64,000 bases of DNA, taken from the NCBI RefSeq assembly GCF_011398925.1, contig NZ_AP022842.1:2096001-2160000 (forward strand), read 5' to 3'. The position numbers and the translations under genes were made by a program. Below are positions 18,703-26,670 of this stretch, piece by piece. The notes under the pieces were generated by a model. It was not told the DNA's origin, did no database searches, and was given only the letters and a program-made list of their open reading frames with translations. This stretch comes from Bacillus sp. KH172YL63. Lineage in GTDB: Bacteria > Bacillota > Bacilli > Bacillales > Bacillaceae_B. The stretch's first letter is position 1; each line of letters begins with the position of its first letter.

Positions 18703-20450
18703 TATTTACCCTTCGGCTCCTGATGCATATCCTTGAAGTATTTCAACCCAGGTGCCCACATATGTTTCACAGGATCGACATCCACATGGATCACGGAGCA
18801 TTTTCCCGTTTCAAGGGAGCGTTCGATGGCTGCCTTCAGGTCCCTCGGGTCGTTGACATACTCCCCGTGCGCACCCATACTTTCTGCAAGCTGATCAAAT
18901 TGGATGACCCCTAAATCCGCATTGATCGTCTCCTCTGGACTCAATGATTTCTTTATCAATGTTTTGACCGGCTTCAGTGCGAACTGCTGATTCATCTTCA
19001 CCATTCCCCACTGTTTATCGCACATCACGAGAAAGACGATCTGCAGTTCGTTTCTGACAGCACTTTCAATTTCCTGCGGATGAAAGCCCATCGCCCCGTC
19101 CCCGATGATGCAACATACCGGCTGATTCCGGTTTGCTGCGGCTGCACCCAATGCCTGCCCAGGTCCTGCGCCCAACATACCGAATTTGTACGTGGAAAGA
19201 ACCGATCCGGGTGTTTTGACTTCATAGAAAAAGTTGGACCAGATTACGGTATTGCCGCCATCCAGCACAAACGTCGTTCCCTCGGGAAATGCTTCCTGGC
19301 AGATCGAAGGCACATGGGCTGAATTCATCGGAACAGACATATCTTCAAGATGCTGGTCCAGTTTTTTTCGGTTTTTATCTTTTTCCGCTATGATCTTCTC
19401 GTTCTTTGCTTTTCTTCCATCCACGGCTATTTCTTCCCGCCGTTTAAACAAGCGCCCGTAAAGCTGGGTCAGGAACGTTTTGGCATCTGCCTGTATCGCC
19501 AAATCAACAGGCTTATTGGCTCCGAGGATACCAGGATCCAAATCCACCTGAATGACTTTCTCATTGGAATTCCAATACGGTGCTTTGCCCCACCAATCCG
19601 TCTCGCCGAGTCGTGAACCGAGGACAAGGACGACATCTGCTTCATTACGCAGCTTATTGTTAGTGGCAATATGAATCATCGGCAGCATGAGGGGATTGGT
19701 TTCAGGCATGCTCCCCCTCGCAGCCCAGCTTGTCGTCACCATGGACTGCAAAAGATTCGACACCATTTCCAGTTCCTCGTACGCACGGGAATGAATGATC
19801 CCGCTTCCGGCATGTATCATCGGATAGTCTGCACCTATCAGAAGATCAGCTGCCCTTTCAAGCTGCCCTTCTGACGCACCGGGCAGTTCCGTCACTCTGT
19901 ATTGCTCCGGTTTCATAAAAGTGAGGTCACACTTCTGCTTTGTATTCAGAATATTTTCCGGAATATCGATATGGACAACACCAGGCCTGCCTTCATAACA
20001 CTTCCTAAGCGCCGTCCTCATCATTTCAGGGATGCGGTCAAATGACGGGACGGCCTCACTCCATTTCGCGATCTTCGAAATGACACCGGTCTGATCGAAG
20101 CATTGATATGTACCTCCCCGGTCAGGATACATGATGCCGGTTCTCCTTGAGCTCGTAATCACAAGCACCCGGTTTCCCTCTCCTTCTTCCACTACGAGGC
20201 CGGGCAGGATATTGGCAACACCGGGACCATTGCTTGCCATGCACACACCGACCTTTCCGGTCACACGGGCATATGCCCCGGCCATATGAGCTGCACTCGT
20301 TTCGTGCCTCGGAGTGATCAGTTCGACCCCATTGCTTTCAAGGTTTGAATAAAATCCGAAATACGTTCCATCGATGATCCCGAATACTTTATCAACATTT
20401 TCCATTCTCAGCATATTGGCGATGACTTCGCCACCACAACGTTCTCCCAT
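18702..20450 (-). CDS. Thiamine diphosphate-dependent enzyme (acetolactate synthase-like)
   Basis: 582 residues with three domains: N-terminal PYR domain with catalytic Glu50 in RHETSAAHMAG, a central Rossmann-like domain, and a C-terminal PP domain starting GDGAMGFHPQEIESA near 455. The usual Asn-Asn closing the ThDP motif is Cys-Asp (VMCDKQWG), so the second magnesium ligand is Asp instead of Asn. The family includes acetolactate synthase, benzoylformate decarboxylase and sulfoacetaldehyde acetyltransferase; the reaction here is not assignable. ATG 20450 follows GGGGG at six bases; the open frame further upstream overlaps the dehydrogenase gene and is not used. Confidence 0.87.
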   Translation of the reverse strand: MGERCGGEVIANMLRMENVDKVFGIIDGTYFGFYSNLESNGVELITPRHETSAAHMAGAYARVTGKVGVCMASNGPGVANILPGLVVEEGEGNRVLVITSSRRTGIMYPDRGGTYQCFDQTGVISKIAKWSEAVPSFDRIPEMMRTALRKCYEGRPGVVHIDIPENILNTKQKCDLTFMKPEQYRVTELPGASEGQLERAADLLIGADYPMIHAGSGIIHSRAYEELEMVSNLLQSMVTTSWAARGSMPETNPLMLPMIHIATNNKLRNEADVVLVLGSRLGETDWWGKAPYWNSNEKVIQVDLDPGILGANKPVDLAIQADAKTFLTQLYGRLFKRREEIAVDGRKAKNEKIIAEKDKNRKKLDQHLEDMSVPMNSAHVPSICQEAFPEGTTFVLDGGNTVIWSNFFYEVKTPGSVLSTYKFGMLGAGPGQALGAAAANRNQPVCCIIGDGAMGFHPQEIESAVRNELQIVFLVMCDKQWGMVKMNQQFALKPVKTLIKKSLSPEETINADLGVIQFDQLAESMGAHGEYVNDPRDLKAAIERSLETGKCSVIHVDVDPVKHMWAPGLKYFKDMHQEPKGK

Positions 20451-20481
20451 CATGTACCCCCTGATATTTGAATTGATAACT

Positions 20482-21651
20482 CTATGCCTGTTGAAACATA
20501 TGAAGATGTGAAGCAAGCTTCTGATAAATATTCTCGATATCCTGTCCATCAGGAATTTGCCGATTTGTGAGGATGCCATTTCCTGATAAGGCGTCTCTCA
20601 CCAAAAGCGCCATGTGAGTCTTGAAATCTTTCAGATCGTGAAAGTACGCTGCCCCGTCTCTCCAAATCTCAAACTCATCATTGAATTCCACCAGTCTGGA
20701 AGTTACATTGTTTCCTGGTTTGGATTCCCCTTTGCATCCTAGCGCCTTGGCTATATCATCATAACGTTCCCTGGCGGATGCCATACTGTATTCCACAACG
20801 AAAGGCATCAAAAGGGCAACACTCAGACCGTGTGGAATATGAAAGAGAGTCCCGAGCGGACGTGCCATCGCATGTGCAAGATTCGTAGAAGAATTGGAAA
20901 AGGCCACACCTGCATGCCAGCTTCCGAGAAGCATCCGTTCTCTCGCTGTCATATCTCCGCCATCACTATAAGCCTTTGGAAGCCACTCCCCGATCAACCT
21001 GATCGCTTCTATTGCAAAGAGATCACTCATAGGTGTCGCTTTGACAGATACATAGGCCTCCATTGCGTGAGAGAGTGCATCGAGCCCGGTATAGGCGGTC
21101 AAAGCTTTTGGTAAACTCACCGATAATTCCGGATCAAGTATCGCTGCGTCTGGAATCAACCCCGTATGACCGGGATTGAGCTTCACATTCTTGGCCGTGT
21201 CTGTAATGACTGTCACCTTCGTCGCTTCAGAACCGGTACCGGCCGTAGTGGGAATGGCAACAAGAGGAAGTCTCTTAAGAGAGGTCATTTCAGGTATGCT
21301 AGTCAATTCCATACAGTCTTCCACAGCAAGAACAGAGATTGCCTTCGCTAAATCGATGACACTTCCCCCGCCGATCGCCACCACACAATCTGCTCCTGAC
21401 TCCTTCAATTTTGAAAGTGCAGCTGTGACATGCTTAGTCGTAGGCTCTCCGTGTATTCCTGTAAAAAAGGTCGATTTTAAAGCGCTTTCATTTATAAGGA
21501 ATTTTAAGCGGGTTTGAAATGGTTCTTTCGTCATAAGGGATCCGGTGACGATAAATAAATGGGAGGCATGCAGGTCTTTTACAATCTCTCCAAGGTTTCC
21601 TAAAGCACCTGGTCCAACCTTCAACCTGGCCGGCAAAAATAGTTCACTCAA
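20482..21651 (-). CDS. Iron-containing (type III) alcohol dehydrogenase
   Basis: 389 residues of the Fe-ADH/dehydroquinate synthase-like superfamily. NAD-binding GGGSVIDLAKA, metal-site segments GLDALSHAMEAYVS and LAHAMARPLG followed by IPHGLSVALL. Members reduce or oxidise short alcohols, 4-hydroxybutyrate or maleylacetate. Start is TTG 21651 with GGGGTGA nine bases upstream. It lies 30 bases after the GntR regulator and 31 bases before the ThDP enzyme, so it should act in the same pathway, perhaps on an aldehyde made by that enzyme (inference). Confidence 0.9.
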   Translation of the reverse strand: MSELFLPARLKVGPGALGNLGEIVKDLHASHLFIVTGSLMTKEPFQTRLKFLINESALKSTFFTGIHGEPTTKHVTAALSKLKESGADCVVAIGGGSVIDLAKAISVLAVEDCMELTSIPEMTSLKRLPLVAIPTTAGTGSEATKVTVITDTAKNVKLNPGHTGLIPDAAILDPELSVSLPKALTAYTGLDALSHAMEAYVSVKATPMSDLFAIEAIRLIGEWLPKAYSDGGDMTARERMLLGSWHAGVAFSNSSTNLAHAMARPLGTLFHIPHGLSVALLMPFVVEYSMASARERYDDIAKALGCKGESKPGNNVTSRLVEFNDEFEIWRDGAAYFHDLKDFKTHMALLVRDALSGNGILTNRQIPDGQDIENIYQKLASHLHMFQQA

Positions 21652-21681
21652 CTGAACGGTTCACCCCTTCTTCTCAACTTG

Positions 21682-22401
21682 TTATTTCCTTCGTTTGGTC
21701 TTGATTCGAAAAACATACATATCGGGCCTGAAGACACTGGTATAGTATTCAATCTTTTTACCGCCGGCATCGGTCATCACCCTTTCCACGCACAGCACAC
21801 TCGAACCGTCCGAGATGGCAAGCTCTGCCGCATCTGCTTCAGACACGACTTTACACGAAATGAACTGTTCAGCCTCTTCGATCTCTATGCCTAAATCCTT
21901 TTCAAGAAGATCATAAATACTGAGATCGTTTAAATTGAATGCTGTTAGCTTCATTCCGATCTCCTGATGATAAAAATGCCTTTCTATCGCAATCGGCGTC
22001 GTATCAGCCGTCCGCAACCTTTCAATCAAAAAGATGTCGTCTGTATCAAGCATTGAGCATATTCCCTCTGTGTCAGTCACCATTCCATACTGCAATAGCT
22101 TCGAGCCGGGCACCATCCCCATCTTCCTGATCGTATCGGTCAAACTGCTCAACGAATCGAGCCATTCATGCACCGGTGCCTTGCGGGATATAAAGGTTCC
22201 TTTGCCATGAATCTTTTCGAGGACTCCATCACTGACCAGGTGGGAGACCGCTTCCCTAATCGTGGTGCGGCTGACTGAAAATCGATCCATCAAGTCCCTC
22301 TCACTCGGTATCCTTTCCTTATACAGTCCATTCACAATTTCCTTACGAAGTATGCTTTTGATCTGGAGGTGATAAGGTACAGGATTATTCTCATCAATCA
22401 A
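21682..22401 (-). CDS. GntR family regulator (HutC/UTRA type)
   Basis: 239 residues. N-terminal winged helix (PVPYHLQIKSILRKEI, then IPSERDLMDRFSVSRTTIRE) and a C-terminal UTRA ligand domain (VPGSKLLQYGM, then IFLIERLRT and PIAIERHFY). Such proteins usually repress their own operon until a pathway metabolite binds. Start is TTG with AAGGAGGG five to six bases upstream. First gene of the minus-strand operon that runs to 15537. A TATAAT-like -10 on the minus strand occurs at 22569-22574, but no good -35 or operator dyad was seen. Confidence 0.9.
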   Translation of the reverse strand: MIDENNPVPYHLQIKSILRKEIVNGLYKERIPSERDLMDRFSVSRTTIREAVSHLVSDGVLEKIHGKGTFISRKAPVHEWLDSLSSLTDTIRKMGMVPGSKLLQYGMVTDTEGICSMLDTDDIFLIERLRTADTTPIAIERHFYHQEIGMKLTAFNLNDLSIYDLLEKDLGIEIEEAEQFISCKVVSEADAAELAISDGSSVLCVERVMTDAGGKKIEYYTSVFRPDMYVFRIKTKRRK

Positions 22402-22615
22402 ATAGACTTCCCTCCTTCCCCTTCCTAAACATCACGACGTCCGTACCACTTAGGCTGCAGGAAACTCATGGAACGATTCACCTTACACTATGAAGAGCTC
22501 TTACCGGTGTGAGAAGCCATCAAGATGCACCATTCTTTAAAACGAACACTTCATCTACTTAAAATAGTATTATAATTCAGAATATTCAACAAGTTGTATT
22601 TCTCATTTATTTTAC

Positions 22616-22653
22616 ATTGGACCGGATAAGGGGTATCCCCGGCCGGTCCAATG
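22616..22653. terminator. Strong stem-loop after cwlJ
   Basis: ATTGGACCGG pairs perfectly with CCGGTCCAAT around a 17-base GC-rich loop, just beyond the cwlJ stop. The following T-run is poor on the minus strand (GTAAAATAAATG), so termination is probable but not certain. Confidence 0.6.
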
Positions 22654-22658
22654 CTGTT

Positions 22659-23102
22659 TCATCCTCCGGTATAAACGCTCGCGCACGTCCCCGCCTTCGG
22701 TTCATAATAGCAGTGATTTTTGTATTGGCCGGCAAACGGCTGGCCGTACCAGGTGGGCGGGCAAGGGGCATAGGGATTGAAATACCAAAGGGCATATTTA
22801 CCCGGATGCTGGCTCCAGTAATCGAGATTTTTCTTCGCTAATTTCTTTTCCACCGATCTCGCCCTGTTGTAGAAAAGATTGCCTTTTTGCACCGCCTCAA
22901 AGGAATAATTCCCTCCCTGCACATGAAAGATGACCTGCCTGATGGTCCTTACGTCTTTAAAGTCCAGACAGTCGGCTTTGGCCCGGTTCACGATCACATT
23001 TCCGACATAGAGCATCCCCTGCTTCCCTTCACCTTCTGCTTCCGCTCTCATCATCCTTGCCATCAAGGCAACATCTGCGTCTGTATATTTCACTCTGGGC
23101 AT
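22659..23102 (-). CDS. cwlJ: Spore cortex-lytic cell wall hydrolase CwlJ
   Basis: 147 residues of the SleB/CwlJ hydrolase_2 family, close to the length of CwlJ (no signal peptide or peptidoglycan-binding domain). Conserved ALMARMMRAEAEGEG holds the catalytic Glu; GNVIVNRA and the WYFNPYAPCPPTW segment are also typical. CwlJ degrades cortex peptidoglycan during Ca-dipicolinate-triggered germination and sits in the spore coat. ATG 23102 has AGGTGA upstream. A SigE-like -10 CATACACT lies at 23121-23128, fitting mother-cell expression. The usual partner gerQ is not adjacent. Confidence 0.9.
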   Translation of the reverse strand: MPRVKYTDADVALMARMMRAEAEGEGKQGMLYVGNVIVNRAKADCLDFKDVRTIRQVIFHVQGGNYSFEAVQKGNLFYNRARSVEKKLAKKNLDYWSQHPGKYALWYFNPYAPCPPTWYGQPFAGQYKNHCYYEPKAGTCASVYTGG

Positions 23103-23120
23103 TTTATTCACCTCGTAAAT

Positions 23121-23128
23121 AGTGTATG
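23121..23128 (-). promoter_or_regulatory. Possible SigE -10 for cwlJ
   Basis: Minus-strand CATACACT matches the SigE -10 consensus CATACAnT, 19 bases before the cwlJ ATG. No clear SigE -35 at the right distance was found. Confidence 0.4.
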
Positions 23129-23158
23129 AATGAAGAATTAATTCATGTCTTTTAAAAG

Positions 23159-23498
23159 TTTTCATAAACATGGTGGTTTGAAATAGGTCAGATGCGGTTG
23201 ATTTCCGCTCCAGATGCTCGCTTTCCGCGGGGCTGGCGGTGAGCCTCCTCGGACTTCGTCCTGCGGGGTCTCACCTGTCCATCAGTTCCCGCAGGAGTCG
23301 AGCATCTTCCGCTCCAATCAACCATCGAAGTTAAAAACCATAAATTCACTGGATAAATTCATCTTCTGAATAGTAGTAATTATCGTCATTCAAATACAAT
23401 GCTCTTGGTTCATTGCTATGGCAATTTATTATTTCACAGTCTCAAATTAGCAATGATGCTCACCTTAAAGTCTAATAGTAGCGACAATCTATGTGAAA
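23159..23498 (+). repeat. Complete compound repeat element (129-bp palindromic core plus AT-rich tail)
   Basis: The core at 23194-23322 begins GCGGTTGATTTCCGCTCC and ends TTCCGCTCCAATCAAC; it differs from the copy at 29024 by one base. Outer ends GGTTGATT/AATCAACC are inverted repeats, the next pair AGATGCTCG/CGAGCATCT also, and an inner GTGAG/CTCAC hairpin completes a cruciform-like layout. A left flank (TTTTCATAAACATGG at 23159) and an AT-rich right tail to about 23498 match flanks of the other copies. No coding capacity. The rest of the gene-free stretch to 23718 holds an operator-like palindrome. Confidence 0.85.
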
Positions 23499-23530
23499 AA
23501 ATCCATCATGATATCAAAAAAGTTACTTGC

Positions 23531-23548
23531 TATGAAACGCGTTTCATA
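23531..23548. promoter_or_regulatory. 18-bp perfect palindrome, operator candidate
   Basis: TATGAAACGCGTTTCATA is a perfect palindrome 170 bases before the SdpI-like gene. A possible promoter TTACTT (23523) and CATACT (23545) with 16 bases between would place it in the spacer. Confidence 0.5.
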
Positions 23549-23718
23549 CTTTAGGCTATAGGAAGATGATTGGCGTTACGCATTCGATGCGGCGTGACGG
23601 TCATCTGTGTGGTCGAAGTGTTCATGTTGAATGGACACTTTTTATTTTACTCTCAAACTATTTCCTTATTGTGGTAAAATTATTACAAGATGTTTTATAT
23701 TGGGGAGGGCTTCTGCAT

Positions 23719-24051
23719 ATGGAAAATTTAGGGGTATCACTGATTTCCATTTCTTTAAGTTTGATCATGATTGGAATAAACATTCCACTCCTGATCGGTA
23801 AAATCAAGATGAATGAACATTATGGTATGCGCCTTGGCAAGGCGTTTGAGTCAGATGAGAACTGGTATGTCATCAACCGATATGGAGCAAAACGGTTCAT
23901 TTTCTGGTCCGCTTTGATCTTGATTTCCGGCATCAGTTATTTGTTTTTGCCTCCATTCTCGGAAGTTACAGAAACCATCCTCTTATTTGCTCCATGTTTC
24001 CTCCTCTTGCCCCCCATATTCGAGACTTACCTGTTCACAAGGAAACTGTGA
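23719..24051 (+). CDS. SdpI family membrane protein
   Basis: 110 residues with three membrane helices and the hallmark segment MNEHYGMRLGKAFESDENWY followed by INRYGAKRF, matching the conserved region of SdpI, the immunity protein against the SdpC toxin. Here no SdpC or SdpR gene is adjacent, so it may serve another toxin or a general envelope role. ATG 23719 has GGGGAGGG nine to ten bases upstream; an in-frame ATG at 23566 would add an N-terminus not seen in the family. Downstream are two YibE/F genes with a gap of about 120 bases. Confidence 0.85.
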   Translation: MENLGVSLISISLSLIMIGINIPLLIGKIKMNEHYGMRLGKAFESDENWYVINRYGAKRFIFWSALILISGISYLFLPPFSEVTETILLFAPCFLLLPPIFETYLFTRKL

Positions 24052-24174
24052 GATCCAGGTCCGTCCCCCGCCCTTTGCGTAATCAGAAGGGTTGTGGAAT
24101 AATGGTTCAAGACCGATGGTGCAGGGAAAGTGGGTGCACCTTCGACGATTACGGATGAGTTGGAGGATTTTTTT

Positions 24175-25296
24175 GTGTTTGGAACATTGAAGAGAACAAC
24201 TTTAAAGACAGTTGGATTCTACGCTTTCCCGCTGGTGATGGTGATCGGGGCGATCTATTTCGTCAACCATAATCAGGGCCTCTATGATCGGCCAATTGCG
24301 GAAGTGACCTCGGTAAAGCAGGCAGAATCCACTGAGATGGAAGATATGACAGGTAATAAAGACAGGCTATACATACAGGAAATTCAAGCTGTGCTGAAGA
24401 ACGGTACCCATAAAGGTAAGACAATCTCTCTGTCGAACAAGTATTCAGATTCAAGGGCCAATGATCAGCCTTATCACCCCGGGAATGAATTGTTTGTCAC
24501 CATTCATGACGGAGAAGATGGTTTAACCGGGAATATTGAAGATGTGAAGCGGGATCAATCACTGATGATCATCACCCTGGCTTTCATCCTATTCCTTTTA
24601 ATTGTAGGAAAAAAGCAGGGGCTGTTCTCCTTGATCACCCTCGGGGTCAATGCGTGGATTCTTTCATACGCCCTGGATGTGTATCTCAACTCTGAAAATA
24701 TCAGTCTGTTGATTGCGTGCAGTATCGGGGTCATCGCCTTTACGCTTGTATCGCTCCTTTTCGTGAACGGCTTTAACGAGAAAACCTATGCGGCAGTGGT
24801 GGCAACCCTGATTGGAACCTTCCTGACGCTTGCAATCAGCTATGTGGCTGTTTCGTTCACCGACGGAAAAGGCCTGCGATATGAGGAAATGCAGTTTCTG
24901 ACCAGACCTTATCAGATGGTATTTATGGCCGGTATCCTCGTCGGCTGTTTAGGCGCGGTCATGGATGTAGCGATCACGCTTTCTTCCTCCATTTTCGGTT
25001 TATACGAAAAGAACCCTGCCATATCAACCAAAGCCCTTACCAAATCAGGGTTTGATATCGGGAAAGACATCATGGGGACGATGACCAATATCCTGTTCTT
25101 CGTCTATATCAGCGGCGGGATCCCGATGTTGATCCTGTATTTCAAAAACGCCTCTCCCCTCGGTTTCACCCTTACAATGAATCTTTCCCTCGAGATGACA
25201 AGGGCACTGAGCGGAGGCATCGGGATTGTGCTTGCAATCCCGATCGGCATCTTCACGGCGATCTATTTTGTAAATAGGAAGAGGGTGCAATCATGA
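24175..25296 (+). CDS. YibE/F family membrane protein, longer paralogue
   Basis: About 373 residues. One N-terminal helix, an extracytoplasmic beta-rich region of about 110 residues (KGKTISLSNKYSD, then PGNELFVTI), then seven or so membrane helices with conserved GCLGAVMDVAITLSSSI and GFDIGKDIMGTMTNILFF. YibE/F proteins (COG5438) often occur as pairs; some are linked to surfactant or lantibiotic contexts, transport function not proven. GTG 24175 follows GGAGGA at seven bases and is a better start than the GTG at 24130. The last four bases overlap the next gene (ATGA). Confidence 0.87.
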   Translation: MFGTLKRTTLKTVGFYAFPLVMVIGAIYFVNHNQGLYDRPIAEVTSVKQAESTEMEDMTGNKDRLYIQEIQAVLKNGTHKGKTISLSNKYSDSRANDQPYHPGNELFVTIHDGEDGLTGNIEDVKRDQSLMIITLAFILFLLIVGKKQGLFSLITLGVNAWILSYALDVYLNSENISLLIACSIGVIAFTLVSLLFVNGFNEKTYAAVVATLIGTFLTLAISYVAVSFTDGKGLRYEEMQFLTRPYQMVFMAGILVGCLGAVMDVAITLSSSIFGLYEKNPAISTKALTKSGFDIGKDIMGTMTNILFFVYISGGIPMLILYFKNASPLGFTLTMNLSLEMTRALSGGIGIVLAIPIGIFTAIYFVNRKRVQS

Positions 25297-26087
25297 GCGT
25301 ACAATACATTCTCGGTATCATCCTTTTCATCCTGATGGTCAGTATCGGGGGCAAAAAAGGTGCACGATCGTTCGTTGCATTATTTTTGAACACAGGGGTA
25401 CTGCTGCTTGCGATCATTATGATGAATGATCCTGCGATGAACCCGATCGTCCTGACGTTGATTGCATGTGTGTTGATCAGCTGCATTTCCCTTTTTTATA
25501 TCAGCGAAATCAACATTAAAACAATGACAGCATTCATTTCGACCATCATTACGACAGGTGCTTTGATTTTCTTCATTCTTGCTCTGACAGACGCTGCGAT
25601 GATCCAGGGCTTCAGTGAGGAAGAAACGGAAGAAATCGGGGCATTCTCCCTTTACGTCGGAGTCGATTTCGTCAAGATCGGTGCATCTATGATTATCATG
25701 AGTACGATCGGGGCAATCATTGATGTAAGCATATCAATCTCTTCCCCCATGCGGGAAATCGCTTATCACAACCCTTCGATATCAAGGAAGGCGCTCTTCT
25801 CTTCAGGAATGAGCATCGGCAGGGATATTCTAGGTACAAGTGCCAACACCCTCTTCTTTGCTTTCTTTGGAGGCTATCTTGGCCTTTTAATCTGGTTTAA
25901 GGATCTTTCCTATTCCATCGGGGAAATCGTGAATTCCAAAGTATTCACGTCAGAAATGATCTTCATCGGATCGGCAGGAATCGGCGTCGCCCTTGCCATC
26001 CCGGTCACCTCTGCCATCACCGCATACTATCTGGTGAAAGCGGGCAGGAAAGAACAACTGGAGAATGATACGGTGCATGAAGAATAG
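25293..26087 (+). CDS. YibE/F family membrane protein, shorter paralogue
   Basis: 264 residues and about seven membrane helices, paralogous to the membrane half of the preceding protein: STIGAIIDVSISISSPMREI and GMSIGRDILGTSANTLFFAF align with the equivalent segments there, but the extracytoplasmic domain is missing. The ATG overlaps the previous stop. The two products probably form a heteromeric membrane complex. A strong terminator follows at once. Specific function unknown. Confidence 0.87.
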   Translation: MSVQYILGIILFILMVSIGGKKGARSFVALFLNTGVLLLAIIMMNDPAMNPIVLTLIACVLISCISLFYISEINIKTMTAFISTIITTGALIFFILALTDAAMIQGFSEEETEEIGAFSLYVGVDFVKIGASMIIMSTIGAIIDVSISISSPMREIAYHNPSISRKALFSSGMSIGRDILGTSANTLFFAFFGGYLGLLIWFKDLSYSIGEIVNSKVFTSEMIFIGSAGIGVALAIPVTSAITAYYLVKAGRKEQLENDTVHEE

Positions 26088-26088
26088 A

Positions 26089-26125
26089 AAGGTCCGTCCC
26101 TGTTTATGAGGGACGGACCTTTTGT
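26089..26125 (+). terminator. Intrinsic terminator of the YibE/F pair
   Basis: AAGGTCCGTCCC pairs with GGGACGGACCTT around an eight-base loop, then TTT. The same stem sequence recurs in the terminator at 55422. Confidence 0.88.
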
Positions 26126-26233
26126 GCATCATTTAACACATGTTCATACTTTTACTATGTGAAAAATAGCATATAAGAGATGCAGAGTATGAGATTTTTT
26201 AATAATCGACATCAAAAATCGACAAAATTATGT

Positions 26234-26262
26234 TTGAACATTCTGAGAATGGTGAATATAGA
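26234..26262 (+). promoter_or_regulatory. Sigma-A promoter of the IDEAL gene at 26290
   Basis: TTGAAC (26234) and TATAGA (26257), 17 bases apart, aligned with the promoter of the paralogue at 15157. Confidence 0.7.
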
Positions 26263-26289
26263 TAAAAACAACGCAAGGAGCTGATTTTC

Positions 26290-26481
26290 ATGAAAAAGCA
26301 TTTACTTAATTCCCCACAGGGTGAGGTCAGGCATTTGTATTCATTGTTCGCAGAAATGGTTCTGGAGAAATCCCTGATGACATTTAGGAAAGAACAGATA
26401 TTAGAGGGAATTGATGATTCATTGTGTAACCGGAATAAAGAGAAGTTTCTCCGATTGACAGAGGAATTGAAATACTTATAG
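26290..26481 (+). CDS. Small IDEAL-domain protein, paralogue
   Basis: 63 residues, closely related to the protein at 15214: shared MKK start, SLFAEMVL and TFRKEQ segments, and a C-terminal IDEAL domain IDDSLCNRNKEKFLRLTEEL. AAGGAG lies nine bases before the ATG, and leader and promoter are also related, so this is a duplication of the whole transcription unit. A possible imperfect terminator lies at 26514-26561. Function unknown. Confidence 0.85.
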   Translation: MKKHLLNSPQGEVRHLYSLFAEMVLEKSLMTFRKEQILEGIDDSLCNRNKEKFLRLTEELKYL

Positions 26482-26513
26482 GAAGTTGGGACGGTCATTG
26501 GATGAGGACAGTT

Positions 26514-26561
26514 AAAGGTCAATGCTCTTATTGTGATAATGGGAGTGTTGGCTTTTTTATG
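26514..26561 (+). terminator. Imperfect terminator after the IDEAL gene
   Basis: GGTCAATGCTC pairs imperfectly (G-U pairs) with GAGTGTTGGC, followed by TTTTTTAT. Confidence 0.5.
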
Positions 26562-26670
26562 TTGGTGAACCTCTAAAAGCATCTATACCAGGAGAGTGGT
26601 TTGGGTAAATCCTTATCCCTTTATAAGAAAAACGCCCCAGGATATCCCGAGACGCATATTTGTCAACATT

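Noticed and set aside
22402..22615. GntR operator dyad upstream of the operon
   Set aside because: Only a TATAAT-like -10 on the minus strand was seen; no convincing GT-N-TA-N-AC type palindrome.
23194..23322. 129-bp repeat as an insertion sequence
   Set aside because: No transposase or coding capacity, no clear target duplication at either full copy; treated as a palindromic repeat.
23531..23548. Palindrome as a CcpA cre site
   Set aside because: The centre is GC flanked by AC/GT rather than the CG centre of cre; matches to the cre consensus fail at the central positions.
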